Shown here in pieces: positions 42,256 through 50,421 of a DNA stretch of 64,000 bases (positions within the stretch are counted from its first letter, which is position 1; the number at the start of each line of letters is the position of its first letter). The stretch is from NCBI GenBank assembly GCA_021733665.1, contig JAHREI010000001.1:558001-622000 (forward strand), given 5' to 3'. Under the pieces are notes generated by a model. That model did not search any database, was not told where the DNA came from, and worked only from the letters and a program-made list of their open reading frames with translations. Made by a program: the position numbers and the translations under genes. Origin of the DNA: Bacillus subtilis (GTDB taxonomy: Bacteria > Pseudomonadota > Alphaproteobacteria > Rhizobiales > Rhizobiaceae).

Positions 42256-43042
42256 GGTCTTTCTTGCCGTACAGGATTTGACGGTTCGTTATGGTGCGCA
42301 ACAGGCGTTGCAGCCGGTTAGTTTTGAACTAAAGCAAGGTGAAAGACTGGCACTGATCGGTGAAAGCGGTTCCGGTAAAACAACATTGGCTATGGCAATT
42401 GCAGGTCTCTTAGCCGCCAGTGCTAGAACTGCCGGTACAATCCGCTTTCCGGCTTTAGCGCATGAGCCGCGTGCGGGGCGCGATATTGGTGTGGTGTTTC
42501 AGGATCCCGATGGGTCACTCGATCCGATGATGCGGGTGGGGGATCAGATTGCGGAAGTGATCGTCACGCATCTTAAAATCTCGTGGACTGAAGCACGCCA
42601 AAGAGCGGCAGAACTGATGCAGCAGGTACAGATTGCGGACAGTCAGCAGCGCTTACGCAGCTACCCGCATGAATTCTCCGGCGGGCAGAAACAGCGTATT
42701 GCCATTGCCGCAGCTTTGGCGGCACAGCCGCAATTACTGATCGCGGACGAGCCGACCAGTGCACTGGATACGGTGGTACAAAATCATGTGGCGCAATTGC
42801 TGGATGGTCTGGTGCGCGCGCAAGGGCTGACAATGCTGTTTGTGACCCATGATATCGCGTTAGCTTCACAACTGGCCGATAGAATTGCCGTGCTTTATCG
42901 CGGGGAGCTGGTGGAAATCGGCACGGCTGAACAGGTGATCACCGCGCCGCAGCATGATTATACCAAAGCTTTATTGGCAACCCATATCGGGCTGGACTGG
43001 CAGAAACAGTCACGTCTGCCTGAGATCGACGGTGTGCTATGA
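42248..43042 (+). CDS. ABC transporter ATP-binding protein, DppD type
   Basis: A 264-residue ATPase with Walker A GESGSGKTT, Q-loop VVFQDPDGS, signature FSGGQKQRIAIAAALA, Walker B LLIADEPTSALD and switch His in VTHD. It is shorter than typical DppD (about 330 residues) and lacks the C-terminal iron-sulfur-type extension of those proteins. It powers the importer from the cytoplasm with the following ATPase. Confidence 0.9.
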   Translation: MSEVFLAVQDLTVRYGAQQALQPVSFELKQGERLALIGESGSGKTTLAMAIAGLLAASARTAGTIRFPALAHEPRAGRDIGVVFQDPDGSLDPMMRVGDQIAEVIVTHLKISWTEARQRAAELMQQVQIADSQQRLRSYPHEFSGGQKQRIAIAAALAAQPQLLIADEPTSALDTVVQNHVAQLLDGLVRAQGLTMLFVTHDIALASQLADRIAVLYRGELVEIGTAEQVITAPQHDYTKALLATHIGLDWQKQSRLPEIDGVL

Positions 43043-43812
43043 AAGAGGTTTTGCAGATTGCCGGTCTCAATAAGGCCTTTGGTAAAGACCCTTCAAAAGG
43101 CTTGAAAAATATCAACCTGACACTTCATGCGGGTGAGACACTAGCGCTGGTCGGGCGTTCCGGCTCTGGTAAAAGCACTTTGGCGCGATTGATTATGCGG
43201 TTGAACGAGCCGGATAGCGGTAAGATCATTCTCAACGGCACTGATATTACAGCCCTTCAGGGTAGTGCGCTGCGGGACAAACGGGCTCAATTCCAGATGG
43301 TGTTTCAGGATCCTTTGGCGGCTTTCAACCCGCGCTATACGATCAGCCAGATTTTGCGGGTAGCTTTGGTTTTGCATGGGTGTAAACAGATCAAGAACCA
43401 GCAAATTGCTGAAGTCTTGCAACGGGTTGGTCTGACAGCGGATATGGCTGACCGCTACCCGCGTGAACTCTCCGGTGGTCAGCGCCAGCGTGTGGCGATT
43501 GCTCGTGCACTTCTGTGCAAGCCTGATCTGATTGTACTGGATGAACCGGTATCGGCACTGGATGTATCAGTGCGCGCAAAGATCCTTAATCTGCTGGCCG
43601 ATTTACAGCGCGAAAATGGCATCGCCTATCTGTTTATATCGCATGATCTGGCACTGGTACGGGCTTTCTGTGACCGGATGCTAGTGTTGCATGAGGGCGA
43701 GATTGTTGAGCAGGGTGTGCCGGATGAGGTACTGCAAAACCCGCAGACCGAGCCAACGCGACAACTGGTTGATGCTGTACCAAAACTTATAACTGAATTC
43801 TGCAAATCTTAA
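43039..43812 (+). CDS. ABC transporter ATP-binding protein, DppF type
   Basis: A 257-residue ATPase with Walker A GRSGSGKST, Q-loop MVFQDPLAAFNPR, signature [15 protein letters not shown], Walker B LIVLDEPVSALDVS and switch His in ISHD. MVFQDP..AFNPR is typical of the DppF/OppF half. It overlaps the previous gene by 4 bases and is the last gene of the aminotransferase-importer operon. Its 3' end overlaps the convergent LysR gene by 26 bases. Confidence 0.9.
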   Translation: MKEVLQIAGLNKAFGKDPSKGLKNINLTLHAGETLALVGRSGSGKSTLARLIMRLNEPDSGKIILNGTDITALQGSALRDKRAQFQMVFQDPLAAFNPRYTISQILRVALVLHGCKQIKNQQIAEVLQRVGLTADMADRYPRELSGGQRQRVAIARALLCKPDLIVLDEPVSALDVSVRAKILNLLADLQRENGIAYLFISHDLALVRAFCDRMLVLHEGEIVEQGVPDEVLQNPQTEPTRQLVDAVPKLITEFCKS

Positions 43813-44686
43813 CGGCGAAATCAATGAAGTGTCGCAGAGCTGGCAGAATGCGTCCGCTTTTCCGGTAGAACAGATGCACCGGCACCGCTGGTAATTCATC
43901 ATCCGGCAGCAGACGGATCAGCTCGCCGGAGCGGATCATATCCTCAACCATATAATGATGCAGGGAAACAATGCCCGTACCTTGGCAGGCAGCCTGCCGC
44001 ATGGCTGATGTATCATTGAGGCGCAGAACTGTGCGCATTGCCACTTCCTGATGGTCCCTGAATATCAGCCTGTTCGGATGGCGGCGCATCGTATGGGCAA
44101 TCAGATAATGTTCGCTCAGATCATCCGGTTCTTGAGGATGACCATGGCGCTCCAAGTAAGACGGTGCGGCACAGAGCCAATAGGCCGTTTGGCCAATAGA
44201 GCGCTGGATCAGTCCGGCAGTGCCTTGCATGGTCATACCGAAAATCAGATCAATATTTTCCTGTTCAATATCCGGAAAGCGCTCAGCCAGTTCCAGATCA
44301 AGGGTGATATGCGGAAAGCGGCTGTTAAATTCGTGTAAATGCGGCAGCAGGAATTGTGTGGCCAGCGGACGCGCCGCAACAACACGTAAAGTACCGGATG
44401 GCTCGCCACGCATTTCCGAAAGATAACGGCTTTCCCGTTCGCTCAGGAGGCGTAATGTCTCGGCCGCATAATCTTTGAAAATCCGGCCTGCCGGTGTCAG
44501 CTGCATACGTCGTGTGGTGCGTTCAATCAGCCCCAGTTCTAACTGGTTCTCCAGCATTGTCAGTTGTTTGCTGACGGCAGGAGCGGTGAGCCCAAGCTTT
44601 TTGGCAGCAGCAGCAATGCTGCCAGCCTCGGCAATATCCAGAAAAACTTGCATCTGCTGGGGTGAAACGCGAAAATTCGGTGACAT
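43787..44686 (-). CDS. LysR-family transcriptional regulator
   Basis: A 299-residue LTTR. The winged helix (SPQQMQVFLDIAEAGSIAAAAKKL, then LTAPAVSKQLTMLENQLEL) is followed by a type 2 periplasmic-like effector domain (SGTLRVVAARPLATQFLLPHL). It is divergent from the MFS transporter gene, the most likely target, with a LysR box in between, and overlaps the 3' end of the importer operon by 26 bases. The start ATG lies at 44686. Confidence 0.9.
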   Translation of the reverse strand: MSPNFRVSPQQMQVFLDIAEAGSIAAAAKKLGLTAPAVSKQLTMLENQLELGLIERTTRRMQLTPAGRIFKDYAAETLRLLSERESRYLSEMRGEPSGTLRVVAARPLATQFLLPHLHEFNSRFPHITLDLELAERFPDIEQENIDLIFGMTMQGTAGLIQRSIGQTAYWLCAAPSYLERHGHPQEPDDLSEHYLIAHTMRRHPNRLIFRDHQEVAMRTVLRLNDTSAMRQAACQGTGIVSLHHYMVEDMIRSGELIRLLPDDELPAVPVHLFYRKSGRILPALRHFIDFAVKICRIQL

Positions 44687-44693
44687 CTATTCG

Positions 44694-44706
44694 TAACTTT
44701 TAGTTA
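44694..44706. promoter_or_regulatory. LysR box TAAC-N5-GTTA
   Basis: A perfect T-N11-A dyad (TAAC at 44694-44697, GTTA at 44703-44706) lies 7 bases before the LysR start in the divergent promoter region, in the form classic for autoregulated LysR proteins. Confidence 0.55.
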
Positions 44707-44793
44707 TGAAATCGTAATTTTAACAAGACTTATGTTACTTATTAGATTGTTTTAAGGACTGGCGCAAATTCTGAATAAAGAAAGGAATGCGCC

Positions 44794-46014
44794 ATGACCA
44801 CATTGGCTGCGCAAACGGAGACATTCCGTAAAACACCGGCTTTGCTGCTTCTGGCGCTGCTGGTTACACTGCCGCAAATCGGCGAAACAATTTACACGCC
44901 CTCTCTGACTGATATGGCGCGGGGGCTGAATATTTCCGCATCGGCGGCCCAAACAACACTGAGCATCTTTTTTGCCGGTTTTGCGCTTGGCGTTTTATGC
45001 TGGGGGCAGGTGTCCGATCATATCGGGCGGCGTAAAACCATGATCATCACACTGGCGCTGTATCTGCTGGGCTGTCTGATCTGTCTTTCCGCATCCTCGT
45101 TGTTGGTGCTTAATAGCGGACGTTTCATTCAGGCTTTTGGTGCGGCCAGCTGTTCGGTGGTAATTCAGTCTGTCTGCCGTGAGGCATTCAGCGGTGAGCG
45201 TCGCGTGGTTGTATTTACAACAATCGGTATGCTCATTCCTGTTTCTGCGGCAGCAGGGCCGTTTATCGGCGGTCTGAGTGTCACGCTCGGTGACTGGCGT
45301 ACCGCTTTCATGGTGCTGCTGGTGCTCGGTGCTGTCTCACTCGTGCTGGTCTGTGCGGCTTTTCCGGAAACGCTGGTGAAGCAGAACCATAAAGCATCCT
45401 TGATGCAGATTTTGGCACGGATGCTGCGTGATCCGCAGGTGATCGGCACCGGGCTGCTGATCGGTATCGGTAACGGGATTATTTTCAGCTTCTATGCGGA
45501 AGCACCGTTTCTGCTGATCAATATGCAGGGCTTGTCGGCTGTGACCTATGGTACGCTTTGTATGCTGGTGGTATCCGGCAGTATCTGGGGTGGTATGGCA
45601 ATGCGCCGTTTGAATACGGCGGGTTATACAGGTCAGACGGTGATGATTGTTGGTATTCTGCTGCTGGCTTGTGCCGCTGCCGGTTTGTTGGTCGTGAGCC
45701 TGCTGACAACGGGACAGCTTTATCTTGTGTTGTTTACCGGTTTTTCCGTGCTGTTGTTTGCCGGATTTACCCTTCTGACAACCGCCTGTCTGCATGGCGC
45801 ATTGCAACATTATCATGATGCGTTGGGCACGGCAGGTGCTTTGCTTGGCCTGTTCTACTATGCGGTGATCACAGCGCTTACAGAGGGCATGGCACTGCTC
45901 CACAGTGGATCAGTACTGGTTTTCCCGACCTATGCGCTGGGGCTGAGTATGGCAGCAGCACTGATATTCTTCGCCCTCATTTACAAGGCAAAGGTTGCTG
46001 CTCCTAAAGCCTAA
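44794..46014 (+). CDS. MFS transporter, Bcr/CflA drug-resistance type
   Basis: A 406-residue inner-membrane protein with twelve helices. The start PQIGETIYTPSLTDMARGLNISASAAQTTLS and the loop 2-3 motif GQVSDHIGRRKTMI are typical of the Bcr/CflA subfamily, proton-driven exporters of drugs, cysteine or sulfonamides. The substrate here is unknown. AAGGA precedes the ATG. It is divergent from the LysR gene, and its last 4 bases overlap the convergent phnF gene. Confidence 0.88.
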   Translation: MTTLAAQTETFRKTPALLLLALLVTLPQIGETIYTPSLTDMARGLNISASAAQTTLSIFFAGFALGVLCWGQVSDHIGRRKTMIITLALYLLGCLICLSASSLLVLNSGRFIQAFGAASCSVVIQSVCREAFSGERRVVVFTTIGMLIPVSAAAGPFIGGLSVTLGDWRTAFMVLLVLGAVSLVLVCAAFPETLVKQNHKASLMQILARMLRDPQVIGTGLLIGIGNGIIFSFYAEAPFLLINMQGLSAVTYGTLCMLVVSGSIWGGMAMRRLNTAGYTGQTVMIVGILLLACAAAGLLVVSLLTTGQLYLVLFTGFSVLLFAGFTLLTTACLHGALQHYHDALGTAGALLGLFYYAVITALTEGMALLHSGSVLVFPTYALGLSMAAALIFFALIYKAKVAAPKA

Positions 46015-46769
46015 TCATCATTCAGCGACATGCTCTCAATGGAGAATTCCATGCGGTCAGCAGGAAAGCGTGTCGCTGAATATTCCACCGGAATGCCATT
46101 GGTGTCGACATTGAGCGCCTGTGCGGTGAGGACAATCGCACCGGGGGTCAGTTTCAGGTGGAGCAGATCCTGTCCGTTGGCATGCTGGGCGGAAATCAAT
46201 GTGGATTTACGGAAATAATCGGCAATACCCGATTGCTTTAGCGCCTGTGTAACCGAACCGCTGGCCTTGTAAAATTCATCAAATTGCGGAAAGCGCTGTT
46301 GATCAAACCAGCTGTCAGACATGGAAACCGGCTGGCCATCGGCAATAGATAATGTCTCGAAATGATGCACCTGTGCATTCTCATCATTGAGTTGCAGGGC
46401 ATGGGCAATCTCAGCGGATGGTTTTTCAATCCTGTGGGCAAGAATAACCCGTTCCTGCTGTGTAATCTGTTCGGCGAGACTGGTCGACATACGCGTACGT
46501 TTGCTGATGGGGTAGGTCAGCCGCTTGGCATTGGCGATAAAAGTCCCGCGTCCTTGCTCCGCCCGTAACACGCCTTCCTGTGTCAAAGCCGCAATAGCGC
46601 TGCGCACCGTATGGCGGTTGACGCCAAAGCGGGCAGCCAGTGTCATTTCCGGCGGCAATTTTTCGCCGCGCTTGAAATCGCCGTGTTTAATTTCCCTGCG
46701 AATCTCATCTGCAATCTGCCGCCAGACAGCCACACCGCTGTTTCGGGCGATTTTTGTTGTTTCTGCCAT
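46011..46769 (-). CDS. phnF: PhnF-type GntR/HutC transcriptional regulator of the phosphonate operon
   Basis: A 252-residue repressor. The GntR winged helix (GVAVWRQIADEIRREIKHGDF, LAARFGVNRHTVRSAIAALTQEGVL) is followed by a UTRA effector domain (HRIEKPSAEIAHALQLNDENAQVHHF, FPADRMEFSIES). PhnF proteins repress phosphonate utilisation genes until a phosphonate or pathway intermediate is present. It is divergent from phnG with a PHO box and a probable operator between them. A weak ribosome site precedes the ATG. Confidence 0.9.
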   Translation of the reverse strand: MAETTKIARNSGVAVWRQIADEIRREIKHGDFKRGEKLPPEMTLAARFGVNRHTVRSAIAALTQEGVLRAEQGRGTFIANAKRLTYPISKRTRMSTSLAEQITQQERVILAHRIEKPSAEIAHALQLNDENAQVHHFETLSIADGQPVSMSDSWFDQQRFPQFDEFYKASGSVTQALKQSGIADYFRKSTLISAQHANGQDLLHLKLTPGAIVLTAQALNVDTNGIPVEYSATRFPADRMEFSIESMSLNDD

Positions 46770-46792
46770 TTATTTTGTTGCAGCCCCGCTGT

Positions 46793-46810
46793 TTGTCATG
46801 CGCTTGTCAC
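46793..46810 (+). promoter_or_regulatory. PHO box upstream of phnG
   Basis: Two direct half-sites, TTGTCAT (46793-46799) and TTGTCAC (46804-46810), are separated by 4 bases, an 11-bp period. Each matches the PhoB consensus CTGTCAT/C at 6 of 7 positions. A -10-like GACAAT follows at 46824. PhoB activation of phnG onwards under phosphate limitation is inferred. Confidence 0.8.
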
Positions 46811-46835
46811 CAAGAGCGTTTAGGACAATAATTAA

Positions 46836-46861
46836 TGTCTAGTTGTATAGATAAATAGACA
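46836..46861. promoter_or_regulatory. Candidate PhnF operator upstream of phnG
   Basis: An inverted repeat TGTCTA (46836-46841) / TAGACA (46856-46861) encloses a central tTGTATAgat resembling GntR/HutC half-sites. It lies just after the PHO box promoter and before the phnG start, where a repressor would block transcription. Confidence 0.55.
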
Positions 46862-46880
46862 ATTTAGAGCGGTGTGTCAA

Positions 46881-47369
46881 ATGAAGAATGAAACCGAAAA
46901 TCTACCCGATAACTTGCAGGGCGAGCGACGCAAAGTTTCTGCTTTGCTGGCAAAGGCGGAGTTGCAGGAGCTGGCTTCCTTCTGGAGCAATCAATCAGAG
47001 CAGCCGCAGGTCGATGTACTGCGCGGCCCTGAAACCGGACTGGTGATGGTGCGTGGCCGCATCGGTGGCGGCGGTGCGCCGTTTAATCTGGGTGAAACAA
47101 CTGTGACCCGTGCGACTGTGCGCGTGGCATCAGGTGCTTCTTCGGAGGGGGCTGTTGGTCATTCCTATGCGCTTGGTCGCGATCATGAAAAAGCGCGTCT
47201 GGCAGCTATTGCCGATGCTTTGTGGCAGGAGCCGCAGAGCCGTGAGGCTGTTGAGCGTGATCTGTTGCAGAAAATTGCACAGCGTCTTGATGCGCGTGCC
47301 ACGCAGCGTCGCCGTGAAGCGGCAGCAACGAAAGTGGACTTCTTCACCATGGTTCGGGGAGACGACTAA
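46881..47369 (+). CDS. phnG: C-P lyase complex subunit PhnG
   Basis: A 162-residue subunit of the C-P lyase core complex (PhnGHIJ). Family marks include ERRKVSALLAKAELQELASFW, MVRGRIGGGGAPFNLGETTVTRATVR and GHSYALGRDHEKARLAAIADAL. PhnG and PhnI-PhnH attach the phosphonate to ATP, displacing adenine to give ribose 1-phosphonate 5-triphosphate. ATG 46881 is used; an in-frame codon at 46872 has no ribosome site. The stop overlaps the phnH start by one base (TAATG). Confidence 0.95.
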   Translation: MKNETENLPDNLQGERRKVSALLAKAELQELASFWSNQSEQPQVDVLRGPETGLVMVRGRIGGGGAPFNLGETTVTRATVRVASGASSEGAVGHSYALGRDHEKARLAAIADALWQEPQSREAVERDLLQKIAQRLDARATQRRREAAATKVDFFTMVRGDD

Positions 47370-47980
47370 TGGCTTTTGATAATCAGGCTTTTGAGGGCGG
47401 TTTTGCTGACGCCGTTTATGATGCGCAGACCTGTTTTCGTGCATTGATGGATGCGCTGGCTAATCCGGGCACTATCCAGCCATTGACGGCGGAGACGCAG
47501 CCGCCATTGCCGCTGACACCGGAGCTTGGTGCCATTGCGCAGGCATTGTTCGACCATGACACCAAAGTCTGGCTCGACAGTCGTTTGGCTGCAAGCAGCG
47601 CGGTGCGTGAGTGGCTCGCATTTCAGACCGGTCTGGAGCTGGTGTCTGAAATTGGTGAGGCGCATTTCGCGTTGGTCAGCGATATTGCTCAAATGCCGCC
47701 GCTGGATGTGTTTGCCAAAGGCACATCGGAATATCCTGATCGTTCAGCCACCATTATCATGGCGCTGGACGGCTTTACAGGCACACAGGCGCTGCAGCTT
47801 CAGGGGCCTGGTATTGAACATGTCCGTGACTTTGCACCAAGTGCTTTGCCGGTACGGTTCAATGAACAATGGGCGGCCAATACAGCCTTGTTCCCGCGTG
47901 GTGTGGATCTGGTTTTTGCAGCGCCAAAAACCGTTGCCGCACTGCCGCGCAGTACCAAACTTATCAAAAACGGAAATTGA
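47369..47980 (+). CDS. phnH: C-P lyase complex subunit PhnH
   Basis: A 203-residue subunit. FEGGFADAVYDAQTCFRALMDALANPG at the start and GPGIEHVRDFAPSALPVRFNEQWAAN, FPRGVDLVFAAPKTVAALPR near the end are typical of PhnH, a PLP-transferase-like fold without the cofactor lysine that scaffolds the complex. The start overlaps phnG by one base; phnI begins 3 bases after the stop. Confidence 0.95.
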   Translation: MAFDNQAFEGGFADAVYDAQTCFRALMDALANPGTIQPLTAETQPPLPLTPELGAIAQALFDHDTKVWLDSRLAASSAVREWLAFQTGLELVSEIGEAHFALVSDIAQMPPLDVFAKGTSEYPDRSATIIMALDGFTGTQALQLQGPGIEHVRDFAPSALPVRFNEQWAANTALFPRGVDLVFAAPKTVAALPRSTKLIKNGN

Positions 47981-47983
47981 ACC

Positions 47984-49099
47984 ATGTATGTTGCAGTTAA
48001 AGGCGGTGAAGCCGCTATTCAGAATGCACATCAGTTGCTGGGTGACCGCCGCCGTGGTGACCGTTCAGTACCGGCTTTACAGCTGGAGCAGATCGTGGAG
48101 CAGTTGGGGCTGGCCGTTGACCGCGCTATGGCCGAGGGTGCGCTTTATGACCGTGAGCTGGCAGCGCTGGCAATCCGCCAGTCGCGCGGTGATCTGATCG
48201 AAGCGATTTTTCTGGTACGTGCCTATCGCACAACCTTGCCGCGTTTCGGCTATTCCGAGCCGCTGGATACAGCGCAGATGCTGGCGGAGCGCCGCATTTC
48301 AGCAACCTTTAAAGATCTGCCGGGCGGCCAGCTTCTTGGCCCGACCTTCGATTACACCCATCGTCTGCTTGATCCTGAAATGGCCGGCGATCATCCGGTG
48401 GCAGAAGGCGTGCAGCGCGATGATGAGACCGTTGGCGAAGACATGCCGCGTGTGACCGATATTCTCGGTGCCAATGGCATGATCGAGCCGGATGGCGAGA
48501 TGCCGGAAGGTCATGTGCCGGGTGATCTGACCCGTGAGCCTTGGACATTCCCGATGGAGCGTGATCTGCGTTTGCAGGCTTTGGCACGTGGCGATGAAGG
48601 CTTCCTGCTGGCGCTGGGCTATTCCACACAGCGCGGTTATGGCCGTACCCATCCGTTTGTTGGTGAAATCCGCATCGGCGAAGTTGAAGTTGAACTGGAT
48701 GTGCCGGAACTTGGCGGTCTGGTATCGCTGGGCAGCATACAGGTGACTGAGTGCCAGATGGTCAACCAGTTTGCCGGTTCTGCAACCCGCCCGCCGCAAT
48801 TCACCCGTGGTTATGGTCTGGTTTTCGGTCAGAGTGAACGCAAAGCGATGTCGATGTCGCTCTGTGACCGCGCGCTGCGCACCGCAGAATTTGAAGAAGA
48901 CATTACCGCGCCGGCACAGGATGATGAATTCGTGATTTCCCATTCTGACAACGTGCAGTCGACCGGCTTTGTCGAGCATCTTAAACTGCCGCATTATGTG
49001 GATTTTCAGGCTGAACTTGATCTTATCCGCCGTATGCGTGCCGAATATGCGCAGGCGCATGGCAGCACGGAAGCTAATCTTGCCGAGGCCGCAGAATGA
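47984..49099 (+). CDS. phnI: C-P lyase complex subunit PhnI
   Basis: A 371-residue subunit with nucleosidase activity toward purine ribonucleotides in known systems. Conserved parts are MYVAVKGGEAAIQNAHQLL at the N-terminus, LAIRQSRGDLIEAIFLVRAYRTTLPRF, LLGPTFDYTHRLLDPEMAGDH and FVSHSDNVQ-like VISHSDNVQSTGFVEHLKLPHYVDF. With PhnG and PhnH it forms the ribose-phosphonate. It overlaps fosX by 4 bases (ATGA). Confidence 0.95.
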   Translation: MYVAVKGGEAAIQNAHQLLGDRRRGDRSVPALQLEQIVEQLGLAVDRAMAEGALYDRELAALAIRQSRGDLIEAIFLVRAYRTTLPRFGYSEPLDTAQMLAERRISATFKDLPGGQLLGPTFDYTHRLLDPEMAGDHPVAEGVQRDDETVGEDMPRVTDILGANGMIEPDGEMPEGHVPGDLTREPWTFPMERDLRLQALARGDEGFLLALGYSTQRGYGRTHPFVGEIRIGEVEVELDVPELGGLVSLGSIQVTECQMVNQFAGSATRPPQFTRGYGLVFGQSERKAMSMSLCDRALRTAEFEEDITAPAQDDEFVISHSDNVQSTGFVEHLKLPHYVDFQAELDLIRRMRAEYAQAHGSTEANLAEAAE

Positions 49100-49509
49100 T
49101 TGAAGGTCTTTCTCATATCACCTTCATCACCAAGGATCTGGCGCGGATGACGCAAATCCTTAACCAAGTGTTTGATGCCCGTGAAGTCTATGCCAGCGGC
49201 GATCAGCAGTTTTCACTCTCGGAGGAAAAGTTTTTTCTGATCGGTGATCTCTGGATTGCGGTGATGCAAGGCGAGGCGCTGCCGGCTCGCAGCTATAATC
49301 ATATCGCGTTCAAAATCCCGGAAGATGATTTCGATGATTATGCCGCGCGTATCACGGCATTGGGATTGGAGATGCGCCCGCCGCGTCCGCGTATCGAGGG
49401 TGAAGGGCGATCCCTCTATTTCTATGATGACGATAACCATTTGTTTGAGTTGCATACCGGCACTCTTGAACAGCGGCTGCAGCATTATGCACAGGGTGCA
49501 AAGGGTTGA
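49096..49509 (+). CDS. fosX: FosX fosfomycin epoxide hydrolase within the phn operon
   Basis: A 137-residue VOC metalloenzyme. It starts MIEGLSHITFITKDLARMTQ and has metal ligands H7, H69 (SYNHIAFK) and E118 (LFELHTG), plus E44 in LSEEKFF, the general base that lets FosX add water to the fosfomycin epoxide. GRSLYFYDDDNHLFELHTGTL matches the Mesorhizobium loti FosX encoded in its phn operon. The gene overlaps phnI by 4 bases and precedes phnJ by 3, so it is a built-in member of the operon rather than an acquired cassette. Base composition is like its neighbours. A broader role on phosphonate epoxides is possible. Confidence 0.92.
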   Translation: MIEGLSHITFITKDLARMTQILNQVFDAREVYASGDQQFSLSEEKFFLIGDLWIAVMQGEALPARSYNHIAFKIPEDDFDDYAARITALGLEMRPPRPRIEGEGRSLYFYDDDNHLFELHTGTLEQRLQHYAQGAKG

Positions 49510-49512
49510 ACC

Positions 49513-50421
49513 ATGACTGTTATAGCGAATTATAATTTTGCTTATCTTGATGAGCAAACCAAGCGGATGATCCGCCGTGCATTGCTGAAAGCGATTGCGG
49601 TGCCGGGTTATCAGGTGCCTTTTGCAAGCCGCGAAATGCCGATGCCTTATGGCTGGGGTACCGGTGGTGTGCAGGTGACCGCTGCGGTTTTGGGCGCTGA
49701 TGACACGCTGAAAGTGATCGATCAGGGTGCGGATGATACCACCAATGCCGTGTCGATCCGTGCATTTTTTGAAAAGACAGCGCAGGTTAAAGTGACAACC
49801 CGCACGGAAGATGCAACCATCATCCAGACCCGTCACCGCATTCCGGAAGCACCGCTCAAAGAAGGCCAGATCCTCGTCTATCAGGTGCCAATCCCTGAGC
49901 CGCTGCGCTTTCTGGAACCACGCGAGACCGAAACGCGCAAGATGCATGCTCTGGAAGAATACGGCCTGATGCATGTCAAACTCTACGAGGATATTGCCCG
50001 TCACGGCCATATCGCCACGACCTATGCCTATCCGGTGAAAGTCGAAGACCGTTATGTGATGGACCCTTCACCGACACCGAAATTCGACAATCCGAAAATG
50101 CATATGTCACCGGCTTTGCAGCTGTTTGGTGCAGGACGTGAGAAGCGTATTTACGCTCTGCCGCCTTACACCAAAGTGGTGAGCCTCGATTTCGAAGATC
50201 ATCCGTTTGAGGTGCAGAAATTTGCTCAGCCTTGCGCCATGTGCGGTGCCAAGGGTGTCTATCTCGACGAAGTGGTGCTGGATGACAAGGGCGGCAGCAT
50301 GTTTGTCTGCTCCGACACCGATTATTGCGAAACACGACAGGCCGATGGTCACGTTGGCCATCTCTCTGCAAATAACATAGATATCGGACAAGTGTCCTCA
50401 GGTCTGGAGGCAGCCCAATGA
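49513..50421 (+). CDS. phnJ: C-P lyase catalytic subunit PhnJ (radical SAM)
   Basis: A 302-residue enzyme that breaks the C-P bond of ribose 1-phosphonate 5-phosphate by radical chemistry, giving ribose 1,2-cyclic phosphate 5-phosphate. The cysteine set C-x2-C-x21-C-x5-C (CAMCGAKG... FVCSDTDYC) has the same spacing as in E. coli PhnJ, where three cysteines hold the 4Fe-4S cluster and the fourth forms the thiyl radical. The start YNFAYLDEQTKRMIRRALLKAIAVPGYQVPFASREMPMPYGWGTGG is also diagnostic. The stop overlaps phnK by 4 bases. Confidence 0.96.
   Translation: MTVIANYNFAYLDEQTKRMIRRALLKAIAVPGYQVPFASREMPMPYGWGTGGVQVTAAVLGADDTLKVIDQGADDTTNAVSIRAFFEKTAQVKVTTRTEDATIIQTRHRIPEAPLKEGQILVYQVPIPEPLRFLEPRETETRKMHALEEYGLMHVKLYEDIARHGHIATTYAYPVKVEDRYVMDPSPTPKFDNPKMHMSPALQLFGAGREKRIYALPPYTKVVSLDFEDHPFEVQKFAQPCAMCGAKGVYLDEVVLDDKGGSMFVCSDTDYCETRQADGHVGHLSANNIDIGQVSSGLEAAQ

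Noticed and set aside
49096-49509. FosX as a recently acquired resistance cassette
   Set aside because: The gene overlaps phnI, lies 3 bases from phnJ, has neighbour-like composition and lacks flanking mobile sequences.
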